NCBI GenBank assembly: GCA_021030915.1
Contig: JAGEMR010000204.1
Location: 1-37,258, forward strand
Source of the DNA: Astrothelium macrocarpum
Taxonomy: Eukaryota > Ascomycota > Dothideomycetes > Trypetheliales > Trypetheliaceae
Length of the DNA: 37,258 nucleotides
Direction of reading: 5' to 3'
Positions 20,527 to 32,330 of the stretch are shown one piece after another. The notes below the pieces were generated by a model that ran no database searches, had not been told where the DNA came from, and saw nothing but the letters and a program-made list of their open reading frames with translations. Numbering within the stretch: position 1 is the stretch's first letter; every line of letters begins with the position of its first letter. Both the position numbers and the translations under genes were made by a program.

Positions 20527-22068
20527 ATGTCGTTCTTTCACTCCATACTTCCTCTGATGACGCCGTTGATAGCGGTCGTCGTGGAAGCCGCCGACTTTCC
20601 TTCGATCCCGGCTGACCTCACGACTCCAGTCCAGCAACGCCTGGCTTTCATGAATCCTAATGGTACTTGTTCGGAATGCTTCATGTTTTACTGTATTTTC
20701 TGACACGGCATAGCAATGTCCGTTGGCTGGAATACCTACACCGAGCTTAACAGTTCTTGCGTACAGTACGGAACGTCAAGTAGCAGTTTAACTTCTGAGG
20801 TTTGCTCATCGAATTCCGCCACATACGACACATCGAGAACGTACTCGAATGCCGTAATCCTCACTGGTCTTCAACCAGCTACGACTTATTATTACAAGAT
20901 TCAGTCCACGAATTCGAGCGTGGAGCATTTCTTTAGTCCTCGTGTTGCTGGCGATACAACTGCTTTCAACATGGATGTCGTGATCGACCTGGGTGTCTAT
21001 GGCGCTGATGGCTTTACGACAAGGAAGCGTGATACCATCCCCACTATTCAGCCAGAGCTCAACCACAGTACTATTGGCAGCCTTGCCACTAATGTCAATA
21101 ACTACGAATTCGTAATCCATCCTGGTGACTTCGCGTATGCGGACGACTGGTACCTCACTCCCAGCAACCTTCTCGATGGAACTGCTGCCTATGAGGCTAT
21201 CCTCGAGAACTTCTATGACCAGCTCGCCCCCATCGCCGGACGTAAAGCCTACATGGCCTCCCCCGGCAACCACGAAGCCGACTGCACCGAGGTTGACTAC
21301 ACCTCCGGTCTCTGCCCCGAAGGTCAACGCAACTTCACCGACTTCATGAACCGCTTCGGCTACACCATGCCTACCGCTTTTCCATCCACGTCCACCAACG
21401 CCGCCGCCAAAGCCAGCGCCGCCAACGCCGCCTCACTCGCCAACCCGCCCTTCTGGTACTCCTTCGAATACGGCATGGCCCACATCGTCATGTTCGACAC
21501 CGAAACCGACTTCGCCTCCGCCCCGGATGGTCCTGACGGCTCTGCAGGTCTTGACGGCGGTCCGTTTGGCGCCCCGAACCAGCAACTCGACTTTCTTGCC
21601 GCCGACCTCGCCAGTGTCGACCGCAGCGTCACACCCTGGCTCATCGTCGCGGGCCATCGCCCTTGGTACTCCACGGGCGGAGGTAGCATCTGCTCGCCCT
21701 GCCAGGCCGCGTTTGAGTCCACACTGTACAAGTATGGTGTCGATCTGGTTATCCATGGGCATGTGCATAATTCGCAGCGATTTAATCCCGTGTATAATAA
21801 CACGGCAGACCCGGCGGGCTTGCAGGATCCGAAGGCCTCAATGTATATTGTGGCGGGGGGAGCAGGGAATATTGAGGGGTTGGATTCAGTGGGGAGTAAT
21901 TATTCGACAAATGTTTTTGCGTATGCGGATGACTTTAGCTATGCGACGGTGAAATTCCTGGATGCGAACCATTTGGGAGTCGACTTCATCAGGTCATCAA
22001 CGAACGCGGTGCTGGATTCGAGCGTGCTTTATAAGTCGCATAATCAGTCTTTCGTTATGCAGTCATGA
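20527..22068 (+). CDS. Secreted purple acid phosphatase
   Basis: Exons 20527-20662 and 20714-22068, joined over a 51 nt intron, give 496 aa. A signal peptide (SILPLMTPLIAVVVEA) is followed by a fibronectin-like N-domain (RLAFMNPN-AMSVGWNTYTEL; LQPATTYYYKI) and the binuclear metallophosphatase domain. The five metal-site motifs are visible: D137 (IDLG, in place of the usual GDLG), D184-x-x-Y187 (HPGDFAYADDW), N231-H232 (PGNHEAD), H360 (AGHRPW) and H395-x-H397 (IHGHVHNSQR). Several N-glycosylation sequons fit secretion. The enzyme releases phosphate from organic esters outside the cell and is usually induced by phosphate starvation in fungi. The loop after residue 255 is Ala/Ser-rich (AAAKASAANAASLAN). 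Confidence 0.93.
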
Positions 22069-22840
22069 GCGTTTTTAGGATGAATAGATTGGTTGCTGTG
22101 TGGCGTAAGTTCTCTTCCCAAGGCACGTTCGCAAGCTCGAGCCTGCAACCAAACATTTATTCCGACATGTTAAGGTTGAATGACTTACCAATGCTCGTCC
22201 CGGGACTAGAACAAGTCATTCCAGGAACACCCCTGGTGTAGGACTTTGTTTCTATTCTAATTTTAACCGCTTGAGAGAGCTAAAATAGTAACGATTTGAG
22301 CCAAAACAGGCACTTAATTCCCCAGCATACAGCTTTATTACAGGAAAAGTTTTCGGTCATTCTGTAGATCTTTTGTTTTGGCAAATCTCAAAACAATGTT
22401 TGTTTTTGTGGAATGATTTGGATTGGTAATATATTTAGTAAAGAATATCAACATGTATAAATAAAGTTTACACAGTTTCGAGCATTAGTGACGAGAGATA
22501 CACATTTGGCACACATTTACTTTTGTGAGAGTTTAATCAATGGAATAAGTCGTGCTGAGATCTTATGAATTCATGAATATTATTCGTAAGGCATTCATAA
22601 ATTCATAAATTCATAAATTCATATGACCCCTGAATTGAAGCTGTATTTCTTGAATGCGAACTTGAAATCAATCTAGAGCATCCAAACTGTGCGCTTTACG
22701 ATTTCTCCATGCCGGAAGTCTTCCACAAACCAGCACTCATCAATTTGAGTGATTGTGTTCGCCTTTGCTTGTCAACCAACGCCCGAACTTGAAGAAGAAG
22801 CCCCGAAGTATCTCCGAATACAGACTGCTATTGTCTGTTC
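22069..22840. other. Convergent intergenic region
   Basis: This lies between the 3' ends of the phosphatase and galactose oxidase genes. It is AT-leaning, with a short 8 bp tandem repeat near 22.6 kb. No gene seen. Confidence 0.5.
22593..22622. repeat. 8 bp tandem repeat, ATTCATAA x 3.75
   Basis: Three full and one partial copies of ATTCATAA run without mismatch. A related GAATTCATGAATATTATTC stretch lies just upstream (22567 onward). Confidence 0.9.
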
Positions 22841-25101
22841 TTATGTTGAAACTTGAACCTGCACGTTCTTTGCCTCGCTTGGCACTCCTGAGGCGTCAAT
22901 GACAAACAGCATCCAGTACCCTGGAATAGCAATACCCCGCTCCGATGGAATTGACACGCTATATTGAAAGGCCGTGCCGGTTGCCTGAAGCTGCAACTCA
23001 ATGCGTCTTTGATCATTATTCAACGAATGCGTGGAGCTACCGTAGCGAAGCAGGCTTGCCGCAACCACCGCGCTGTTCGTAGTGAACGTGAGAGTAGCGC
23101 CCGGAGGCGCCGTCGTAGGAGACAGTTTCGTTATTGATGGTCGCGAGGCGAGGTCACCGGTCTGAGTGAGAAGGTACTGAGGTGTATAGATTTGCGCATC
23201 AGGATGATTTACTGGGCAGGGGTCGACGCAAAGGCCACCACCGCCGACGAGAACAGTAGCGTCCGGGAGAAGCAGACCAAAAGAATGATAAGTGCGTGGA
23301 GTCGAGTGGGGGGCTACTGACGTCCAACTGTCTTTTTTGCTACCACTCGCCGGAGAATAGATTTCAGGTATCAGTACTGGGGTCTGGTCCGTAAAGCCCT
23401 GGCCAAGTTTCTGGCCACCGACTACGAGAGTGTCGCCATTGGGCAAGATTACTGCATGATGGAACACGCGCTGGAACCGCATTCCCTCACCCGCTTCCTT
23501 GACATCAACAGTGGCGTTGACGTTGCCAAGTGTGATAATGAAGGCGTGGTTGGTTGCCGGTTTATATGTCTTCCCAGTATCGTCGTCGCAGTACTTATAC
23601 TGGGGCGCACCACCCGCGGCAAGAATTTTTCCCTTCACCGCATCATACATTGCTGCGACACCGCACATGGCATCTGAGTCAACGCGTTTGCGAGGTTCTC
23701 CGCGCAAACCTGCGTCTAAAATGGCACCTCTTGTTCCTGTCACCGTAATCCAATTCATTTTCTTAGCAGGGCCTGCGTGGAAAATTGAATTGCCCTTCCA
23801 ACCGAACAGCCACATATGATTGTCACTGCGATACTTCAATTGCCAGTCTTCCGTCGTCTCGAGTGGTTGCGCAAGGCAGTCATCAATCTTTGTCCATTTA
23901 TCTACCTTACGGTCATACATCTCGCCGTTCTTGTTGCCCCAAGTCGTATTTTTCTCAGGGGCCCAACTGCCGCCGATGACAAAGATGCGGCCGTCGCCAA
24001 AAGTTGTCGAACCCTGATATCCACGAGGAATGTTCATTTTGCCAGCAATGTTCCAATTGCCCGTATTTGGATCGTAGATGCTTGTTTGCGCGTCAGAAAC
24101 TCCGCCTGTTATGACCATCCGACCATCAACATCGTATGCTGTGCCTGGACAGAACATATCATGTTTGGTATCTGCAACGAGCCTTTCACTAACTGTTGTA
24201 TTGACGCGGTCCCATGTAGAGGTCCAAGTTGAATGGTTCGTTCCAGCTTGATTAAAGCGGTAGCGTTGAAATGACGAAAAGGCGATAACTTTGCTAGAGC
24301 CAGGATCCATAAACACCGCAACAGGCACAAGAGGAAAGTTGATAGTTGGTCCCCATTTTCCCAGCCCAAGAGATGAGGGAGCAAATAGATCGTTGGCCCA
24401 GACACTGAAGTCTTCAATGCTGATGAACGGCTTTCCGTTGAATGCCGAGGTTGCTTGAAACCGTACGTACTGAGCTGGTTTTGGTTCAAAAATGGCTTAT
24501 TTTTCTGGAATAGCGGTCAGTATTATTTCTTGTCGTTCCGTAGAGCTTCAAGGATCTGACCAGTTTCATCTCCAGACCAAGTTCCGTATGCGACCGGGTC
24601 GCCCCATGTTTTGCCATCAAGACTGAGATACACCTTGTGTCCAGCAACCATACCATAGTCTGCAACATTGAGGCGGGGTTTCATGGAGACGGCATTGACA
24701 TTCTTCACAGCTCGAAGGTCGATATCGATGGTTAGAGGCCAAAAATTTAGCTGTTGTCCTGCCATGTCAACTTTAGCGTGCCAAAAGGTTCTCTCTGAGC
24801 CATCGACTGCTTTTCCGCACTCATAGCCAGCTTGTTCACTGTTGCATTTGACAATCCATTTAAAACGATCCTCTTGGGAGATTGGCTTCCCGACCAATGG
24901 TGGTGCCGGAAGTATTAGGTCGATCCGGTCGTCTCCAGTCTTCAATACCTTTTGAGGAATCTCGAACCGTCGGTGAATGTGATGAATATCGGACGGTGGA
25001 TTAAGGATACGGTCACACTTTTTCTGAGCTTCAGGATTGGAGCTCTCTCCGAAAAGAAAGAGAGAAACAAACAGAAGACATGAAACAAGTTTTCCTGGCA
25101 T
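22841..25101 (-). CDS. Secreted galactose oxidase (AA5 copper radical oxidase) with N-terminal CBM32-like domain
   Basis: Exons 25101-24561 and 24495-22841 (65 nt intron) give 731 aa. A signal peptide (GKLVSCLLFVSLFLFGES) is followed by a discoidin/CBM32-like domain (about 65-225; WIVKCNSEQAGYECGKAVDG, GHKVYLSLDGKTWG) and a seven-bladed Kelch catalytic domain. All copper-radical residues are present: C296 (DMFCPG) and Y340 (RGYQGS), 44 residues apart as in Fusarium galactose oxidase (C228/Y272), stacking W358, Y583-H584 (RTYHS) and H670 (STHSLNNDQRR). It oxidises a primary alcohol to an aldehyde with O2, giving H2O2. The region of the substrate-binding arginine (R330 in Fusarium) reads PRKRVDSDAM, so galactose may not be the true substrate. 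The splice is unusual (GTCAGA donor, AATAAG acceptor) but the only one that avoids the TAA just before GCC ATT TTT. Confidence 0.9.
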
Positions 25102-27583
25102 TTTTGTGAGGCCAAAGCAAGATATTTGAATTCGCTGGTTTTTTACTCTGATCAGGCTGACCGAATCAATAACGTTGGCAAAGAAAGGTGCTGTGAGACG
25201 GAATATCAATGAAAGCAACCATAACTATCACCTCGTCATGGTCCTTACTTCAGCGCGATCTTTTACTCGCCCGTCCTTTTAGAGCGAGCGCTATTCGCTA
25301 CTGATCATCCAGCCAACCTCTGCACGTCTGTCGCATATGCATGGAATTTGATTTATCATGCGTTGCATGAAGCCCTATGTCTGTCATGGATGGACTGTTG
25401 TGATGTTATTCATGCGGAACAGTCGGCAGAGAAGCCTCTTTGGCGTCCTAGAGAGAATATCCGTGGGCTTTAGGAAGAAGAAGGCGTAAATAATTGGACC
25501 AGATGCCAAGGATAAGACTTTGCAGGTGTTCCGGTTTTGTGAGCTGCAGAAGTGGCAAGAGAACCACTGTCGCTTATCGGGGTGTGATTATGGCCTCGTA
25601 TTCTGCTGAAGCTGATCGAATGGCGGAGAAATGCTTGTATAAGGCTCTGCGAACCCTAGTCTTCTATGCAACGAAGCCACGGTGAAGTAGTTAATTGGTT
25701 TTCAAGATAGCTTTACACTGTTTGTTGGATGCTGCAGAGAGATCAAAAGAACACGGAGCTATTGCGCATGCTAAAAGAATAGTATCCTTGGATGCGTGAA
25801 GAGTAGTTGATCTGCAAAGCCTAGCTGAAACAAGTCTTTTCAGCTCAACACGTAAAAGGTGGCGCGCGCCGGTCTGCGTCCCTGCTAGCGTAAAATAAAC
25901 GAACATGCCCTGATATATATTTTGTGGATTCTCATTACTGAGAATGTTCAAGTGTGTGGCTTTACATTCGCAGGGATGCGCACCGATGAGGGCTACCTCT
26001 GTACAGTATACGACGGGGCTTTCTTGCAAAGTTAGCGAGCCGCTTGCGGCGATGAATCACCTATGGACGTTTTTTGGAAGCTCCCTCAAAAGCGGGGTGG
26101 TCACATAGACTCTCGATTTCCCGGTAATTACAGGGTGGCTACTTGGATGACGAGGAGATCCCAGAATCGGGGTCGTGAGCGAGACTGAAGCAGACTGAAA
26201 GCAGCCTAAGGCATCCGGATTTGAAGTTAAGGACCGTGATTGAGCTTGAGTTGCGTACGACCGAGGTACGGTCGAAAATGGTCGCACGGTGCGCCGAAAC
26301 TAGAACAGATTTCCTCAAATGGTAAAACCGGACCCAGATTCCCCGGCACAAAATTTCCTAACAGTTACAGTGTAATCCGCAAGCCTCACTCTGTCATGTA
26401 AATGAAGTTCTTCAGACTCCCATGTTGGACTAACGCGAGATTCCGGGTTTGCAAAAACGAAGACAGATCTTGTGCCAGGACTTCTATACACGATGACATC
26501 TCCAACACCACGTTTTGGGGGTAATAATCTTTTCTCTACTCTGTTGATTCTTGTTCTAATGACTTTGAAAGAGTTTACTGCGATGACGTCTTTTTTTTGG
26601 TTGTTCGAATTTTATTTCCTTGAAATAAACGTCTTTCTAGATCTTCAGTCAGATCCCACCTTTTTCTGTGATCGACCTCTTGGCTACTCGGCCACCTTTT
26701 CGAGATTTACAAACCGCTTTGATTGACATTTACCAAGTGCGTAATTGGGATACTGTCTGATAGAACTCTGAGTGCAAGAGTTTTCTCTCCGCTGTAACTG
26801 TTGATAGTTAAAGTAGCTGCTGGGTCTTTCCACCATCGAACGACAACATGGCAAAACCGTTGGCGATCAAGGCTGGCGAACCGGTCTTCATTCCACCACC
26901 GTCTATGCAATCTGAATCATGAAAGAGTCTGATCAGCTGAATGCTGATGGATTGCTTCATTCTTCCGCCTGCTTAATCGAGGTTCACGTTCTCCAAGTGA
27001 GTAGTCAGATTTTTGCTTGCAAAGGTGTGCAACTTATCGTACTTCGTCTCCCGGGCATACAATACAATAGATCTGAAAGAAATGAGTAGTGATTTTTAAA
27101 AAAGAAAATTCTTTATTTCTAAATATTATTATGATATTTTGAGTTCGAATTTTATATTTAAAAGTCTTCAGATTATGAAAAGAAATAATGTGTATCGTAA
27201 GTAAAACGCACGCGCGTTGTGTCATATATCTGGAGTTGTTACATAACTTGGATTCTGACTCTCTAGTGTATCTTTTGTGATCTATTTTTTATTCTATCCA
27301 TCTTGAACTTGTGGATGTGGAGGTTCGCTCGGGGTGCTGTTGATAGCGCATGTGGATGAAAGTCGACGAAGAAGCCATTGTGCGAAGATCAAATACAGCT
27401 TGTTAGATCTGTTGAGACGGTGAGGATTCGTTTATCATCTTGTGATTACAAAGAACGGTAGCGATCTCGTTGCCCTACCAAATTGTTGTGATTTACAATT
27501 ACGTCGTCATTGTGGAAAGGCACCGGGTATAGCGCCAATATTGGGTTTGAAAAAGCCTTGTGGACCAGAAGGAACATTTATGA
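25102..27583. other. Long gene-free region
   Basis: About 2.5 kb with frames under 115 codons, none with recognisable domains. It includes a strongly AT-rich patch at about 27070-27180, possibly a small decayed repeat. The promoter of the galactose oxidase gene lies in its first few hundred bases. Confidence 0.4.
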
Positions 27584-28012
27584 ATCACCTACTTCCCGAT
27601 TCAGCTCTCAGAGATACAGAAGCTGTACGACCCGAGAAATTACTGGCTGTGCTTTTTGGTGGTTACCGTGGGTTGCATCGCTGGGTTGGCGGGTTTTGGT
27701 ACCTTTACCGAGAGACTAGGAGCAATTATGACCAATAAGTCATTGGCGAGAACGCTATGGAAAGGGTACGGCAAGGTAAACCTAAGCGCCTCTGAATATG
27801 GAGGCAGCGTGCGGATGCTCACCCTTGGACTGTTGGCTAGATATATAGCCGCTTCCATGGACACTGCAAGCAGTATCCTAATAGTAAGCATTCTAGGCTT
27901 CGGGATGAGCTCCAAACCAATGGTTAGGCACTCGGGATCATGCACAGGATACTGCTATTGTGGTAAATTGATGGAACAGATTCGCCATCACCCTAATTAC
28001 AGTAAAGGATGA
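27584..28012 (+). pseudogene. Possible fragment of an ABC exporter membrane domain
   Basis: The frame is open for 142 codons after a TGA at 27581. It encodes a tyrosine-rich start (KLYDPRNYWLCFLVVTVG), two hydrophobic stretches (VTVGCIAGLAGFGTF; SSILIVSILGFGMSS) and an intervening polar segment. By position these resemble the start of the second membrane domain of ABCB-type multidrug exporters, including the spacing to an E-x-x-G-S-like element (SEYGGS). No nucleotide-binding motifs (Walker A, LSGGQ) are present nearby, so at best this is a relic. It could also be a chance frame. Confidence 0.3.
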
Positions 28013-28062
28013 CCAAGCTTCGTAATATCGTGAAATGGAGCTCTTGCTGACTTCGTGTCGAT

Positions 28063-29424
28063 TTAGGAGCCGTTCGTTTGAGGATATGGCGCTGGCTCCT
28101 CACCACTTTCCTTAGCCCAGCCTTCGTAGCCGTCGGGAAATTTCTGAATGGGCGCTCGCATTGCTTCTATGGCACTAAATTACATTATTAACGATGGTTT
28201 GTGTAGATATCAGGATGCTCACTATGTTTTGTAACGGAGGTCGCCAGGATAGATAGCTAATCCTTTCATTTCCCATCGCCTGCGTTGCACGTTAGGTACT
28301 CACTTCCAAAAACCTGGAAGTGTTTTATGAAACAGTGAACCCGACTTACCAAATGTAGAGCTTGTTGCGATCCTCTAGATCCTCTTCCGGCTCGGATATC
28401 GGGAAGTGTCTGAAATATGCCTTAATGTACGGCCTGCCAATCTTGTGTCGAAGTAAACCCCACGGTGCAAGATCCCCTTCTTCTCGTCAGCCTGGAAATA
28501 TGAACGTTGTAGTCTGCAGCTTACATTCATTATGGGCGTAAAGACATGTGGCGTCGTATACGATTGGCTCAAGAGCTTCCTTATCTACCGATACGTTGCC
28601 TGCATACAGATCACCATGGACTAAGGAGGGTTTAATGCTCCTGCCCCCAGTCTCCAGTGGACGCATGAGGCAAGGAATCACTTTCTGCACTACTGCTTCG
28701 AAAAGTTCTTTGAATTCCGGATCCGGTCCTTGGGCCGACTCAATTTTGCGCATCAAATGCTGCATATAGTCAGTAAAGAATATTTCCCAAGATTCGGTCC
28801 ATGCAGTGTGTTGAGCCATTCTCCCCAGATACGTCGGAACAGGGAAGCCATATTTGCCATTCGGTGAGATTGAGACCCTGTGGAGTTGAGCAATCGTGGA
28901 AGTGAATCTTTGGATATCGGGCAATTCGTCGATTATCTCTGTGAATTCACAGAGGAAGAAGTGAATGCTTGGATTGGAGGCATAAGTGCCACAAGCGATT
29001 GGCGCAGGCGTTGCGAACGGTATGTTTTGATGTAAAGCAGTCATGGACTCGAGCTCGCCCGCCACCATCGCCTTTCCGGTCAGACCTGAGGTAAGCTAAC
29101 GGGTTGCTCGAGTATCAGCCTCGGCAGGAGGGTTCTACGACGAAGGAATCGATCAAGCGAACCTTGACGAAGAAGGACCTTTGCGAGCCATCGTCCTGCT
29201 GTGTATCGATTCTTGCGGTTCGAGACCAGAAGCTTGCTCCATGGGGAAAGTTTCCCAAGACTCGAGTGCCATGTGGAAGGGCTGCAAAGGTCAGTCCGGG
29301 ACGAGCGGTATCAAGCATTAAGAACATCAATACCGGCCAGAACATTGTCATCTGTAAATTCTGCCCAGCGTTCGGAAGGCTGATGCTCCTTGTCAGCGTC
29401 TGAGATGATCTTATTCTCCAACAT
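28063..29424 (-). CDS. Fructosamine/ketosamine-3-kinase family protein
   Basis: Six exons can be joined: 29424-29334, 29281-29163, 29095-28525, 28476-28350, 28279-28223 and 28174-28063 (introns 48-70 nt), giving about 358 aa. The order of motifs follows the family: GNFPHGASFWSRTARIDT, FFVK-LTSGLTGKAM, FLCEFTEIIDELPDI, SLVHGDLYAGNV (catalytic loop with His-Gly-Asp) and IVYDATCLYAHNE, then IGRPYIKAYFRHFPISEPEE, AIYPGDLRYKT and FPDGYEGWAKESGEE. These enzymes phosphorylate sugar-protein (Amadori) adducts so that they break down; they use an aminoglycoside-kinase-like fold in the cytosol. The start is uncertain (an in-frame ATG also exists at 29532). The exon 3-4 join (NE-W-GDLAPW) is the weakest, as it drops residues usually present. 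Confidence 0.8.
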
Positions 29425-30017
29425 CTTTGGGCGTTGCCCTGAAATGTCTTGAAATCTTCCTCCCTTAGACATATGGAAGAGAGAGAAGACGGATTTGGTG
29501 ACAAGAGCCTCAAAACTGGCGGACCGTAACATAGCCTAGATCGAAGATCCTTCGTGCCGTCCCAGCTGACCTAATCGACGGCGCGGGACTTACACTGTCC
29601 GATTGATAGCGCGTATTTTTTGATTGAAGCGAGTGAATGGTGGCTTATCCGTCTAATTGTAATGTGTAGAGGATTCAAGAGCAATTTACTCGTCTAGGTA
29701 CGGTGTGTAAAAGGATCTATACAATTCAACAAATTAAAAAATGTTCCGTCAGCTTTACTTTTCTAGGATTGTCTTCGGTTCATGAGAATTACCTACTTTT
29801 ACCTGTATGAGGCCGATTTTCATGATCGATAACGCCATCAACTGGACGCACCCTGGAGTCAGAGCCCCACGAACCCAGTACCTCTGCGAGGCTATCGCTC
29901 CAATGCATGCCTTCCCTAGCTTTGACAGCATCAGCCGACCTGCTGTCTCTATACCACGCCCGTCCTTCCGGACGGAAAAAGCTGGATCATGCTTGGTAAT
30001 CTTGTCCGAGCACCAAC
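29425..30017. other. Upstream region of the kinase gene
   Basis: It contains the probable promoter of the minus-strand kinase gene and a gene-free stretch. A few short frames (about 29755-30078) show no resemblance to known proteins. Confidence 0.35.
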
Positions 30018-30359
30018 ATGAGACTGTCATTGCAAACCCTGCTCCACAATGAGCCTTTTCAGTGTTTCCACCACGCATACTTGAGCTCCAAAATTAGTAA
30101 TGTAACAATCACGAATAACTCAGGTGTAGTTGCAATGTACGGGTGGCTGCCTGGAATCTCGAGGGAGCAACCATTATGGGGACATGTATGGCAGACAAAG
30201 CTACAGATGGAGCAGAAGAATCAGGAATTGAGGCGACAGATGGAGCGAGAGAAAGAGGAGACGAGGCGTAGAATGGAGCAAGAACAAAATGTAGGGGAGA
30301 TAGCACAAGAATTGGATAAGTCAGGGCGGGGAACAGGAAGGAAAAGAAAAAGGAGATAA
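30018..30359 (+). CDS. Hypothetical ORF with a charged coiled coil
   Basis: A 113-codon frame whose last 60 codons form a strong heptad-like charged helix (KLQMEQKNQELRRQMEREKE, then TRRRMEQEQN) and a basic tail (GRGTGRKRKRR) that looks like a nuclear localisation signal. The first half is unremarkable, and an upstream exon is possible. The family is not recognised. The opposite strand is also open (30109-30375) with a hydrophobic start, so one of the two is a shadow. Confidence 0.25.
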   Translation: MRLSLQTLLHNEPFQCFHHAYLSSKISNVTITNNSGVVAMYGWLPGISREQPLWGHVWQTKLQMEQKNQELRRQMEREKEETRRRMEQEQNVGEIAQELDKSGRGTGRKRKRR

Positions 30360-31703
30360 GCGCAATTTTGCGCAATAGTCAGGCCTTTTGATCCTTGCAG
30401 AGCTAGCCTAGAATGAAAGTATCAGTCACTATGATGCGTAGTTCAGCATCTTTACCCTACGACGGTATCGTGCTGGCCCGGTCTCTCTTGTACTTGTATG
30501 GTTTCGTTAAAAATCCTCCGGCGGGCTTGGACCGACCATGTCAAATCATTTTCGATGACAATCCGGGCTCGATCATCCCTCTAATACTATTTGACAGGAC
30601 CTAGCGGGCATATCCTGGATTTGGAACTGGATTCACCTTTTGAAAAATCTGTCTTGTTTCCTATTTCTGCATTTCTCTTAAGTCCTTCAAGGAAAGTACT
30701 GGGGCCATCCCACACATTTCGGACTTTACCCTTCCTCGTTTCTTCCTCTCTTTCTTATCTTTTAAACAAAGAAAATGTTTCTATCTTCTTCGATATAAAT
30801 CCGGTAATTTTTAGCAAATGTCAGACAGGGCACTTTACCAGCTCGTTCCGTTCTCAAATTTGACACATACACTCCGTATCGTTCGAGCAAGAAGACTCCA
30901 AGTGACATTTCTGCGATAGAGCTTATGACCGGCTCAATCTCGTCCTGCTTAGAGTTCCCCCTACTCCCCACTACCCTGACTGCAAAACACCGCAACCAAT
31001 TGCGTTTGAAGTTGTCAGCAATTACCACTCTCTTTCTCAACATTGGAATATAGGCACTAGCAATTATGGGTCGTGCAAGGGCTCACCTTAGAACAGCCTA
31101 CGGCCGGCTTCCAGCCCGCTGCTCAGCTCCTCCAGATTCTCCCACACAGCAAGTGTCAGCCTCCTTTCGCCCATATTTGCCACTACCACCGTAACATCCA
31201 CCAAGTTCTGCTACTAGCTGTGTCATCGCCACCTCCCCCGAAGTGCCGAAAACGGCCTTATACCACTGCTGCGACCTCAAATTGTTGTCCCGCTTAGGCA
31301 CTGTCATGATAACTCATGGACTGCTTAGGACTACGTAGACAGAAAGGATCTTATGAGTTTGTGAATGCCTTAGGAATGATAATCAATGTTGAGCTTTTGT
31401 CTTCTCTTTTAATTCCTTCAGCAAACGATAATTCCTCTATAGGAATCATGATTTTTCCTCAAATTCGCTGCTGAGGCTACGCTGACGGTCGGAGGCCGTC
31501 AACATTGCTCGCACCCGGATCATCGTTATTCCGGTTCTGCAGGCGGTCATCGCCGGCTGGAACTGATCTAACTCATCCACCAACATTGCCACAGGCGCAT
31601 GAGCACAATAACGTAAGGTAAGTTGGAAGGAACAAAGCTCGTCAGGGCTATCCGCTATTTTTTCTGGCTTCTCTTCAAGCTTGCGAGTGAGATCCGATAT
31701 CTA
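30360..31703. other. Gene-free region
   Basis: Frames of 60-93 codons on both strands, with no domains. Pyrimidine-rich segments lie near 30640-30780 and 31130-31260. No gene or repeat supported. Confidence 0.4.
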
Positions 31704-31946
31704 CTATATGATCAACTTGCTATCTGACCAACCCAGATACTCCCCACTTAAAACAACAATCTTAAGATTTCTATCACGCGACTTTATTGTATAGCATGGA
31801 ATGGAAATTGAATAACCGGACCCTGGGCCTAGCTTGTTCTTCTCCCGCAGCACCGTTAAAACATCTTCGCTATACGAACCTGGAACCTGAAATGTCAACA
31901 GGGTCCAAGCTACGGGGATCCTGTATTTATCCGTAATGCTGCTCAT
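31704..31946 (-). CDS. Hypothetical 80-residue ORF
   Basis: An isolated frame of normal composition, with a strand-like, hydrophobic and charged mix (VAWTLLTFQVPGSYSEDVL; NLKIVVLSGEYLGW). It lies divergently upstream of the xylanase gene. No family recognised, and there is no splice evidence. Confidence 0.2.
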   Translation of the reverse strand: MSSITDKYRIPVAWTLLTFQVPGSYSEDVLTVLREKNKLGPGSGYSISIPCYTIKSRDRNLKIVVLSGEYLGWSDSKLII

Positions 31947-31952
31947 TTAGCC
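31947..31952 (-). promoter_or_regulatory. Possible XlnR/XYR1 site
   Basis: TTAGCC on the plus strand is the reverse of GGCTAA, the core bound by the xylanase activator XlnR/XYR1. It lies about 380 bases before the xylanase start codon. A single match is only suggestive. Confidence 0.3.
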
Positions 31953-32210
31953 TGGCGATAAGCTGACTGACCGTTGATTGAAAACATTGGTTCTACTTCA
32001 GACCTGGGTAAGGATCAACACGCGCTGTCCGATGGGTAATTTAGCTGTTCTGGCAATATATCAAGCTTTTCGTGGTTATTCGTTTCGGAATCATCCTAAA
32101 TGAAATTGGCAGTCAGAATTAGATACCCTCATGACCTACTACAGGTAAGGGTTCATGACACAACTTGGATGGACTTTTTTTTCCACTTCCGTCTGTCCGC
32201 CTGCCCTGGT

Positions 32211-32216
32211 CTGGGG
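32211..32216 (+). promoter_or_regulatory. Possible CreA/CRE1 repressor site
   Basis: CTGGGG fits the SYGGRG consensus of the carbon-catabolite repressor and lies 16 bases upstream of the xylanase TATA box. The motif is short and degenerate. Confidence 0.3.
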
Positions 32217-32232
32217 AATCGTCTGGCAAAGG

Positions 32233-32238
32233 TATAAA
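32233..32238 (+). promoter_or_regulatory. TATA box of the xylanase gene
   Basis: TATAAA inside AAAGGTATAAAGAGGC ends 92 bases before the ATG at 32331, a clear core promoter for an inducible secreted enzyme gene. Confidence 0.65.
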
Positions 32239-32330
32239 GAGGCACGCGGTGGCCACTCTTCTTTCATTTAGCAAACGCTATTCCATTACCTTCTCTTCTT
32301 GCTTTTGCTAAAATCAAGATAATCTCAGAC

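Noticed and set aside
21360..21803. A 147-codon minus-strand frame
   Set aside because: Antisense of the acid phosphatase coding region, whose motifs are unambiguous.
28063..28349. Apparent frameshift near the 3' end of the kinase gene
   Set aside because: A first reading of the minus strand dropped a few bases. Re-reading 28223-28279 gives AIYPGDLRYKT in frame with both neighbouring exons, so no lesion is present.
30109..30375. Possible small secreted protein on the minus strand with a hydrophobic start
   Set aside because: It overlaps the charged coiled-coil frame on the other strand. Its Ser/Pro/Leu content follows from that complement, and nothing favours it independently.
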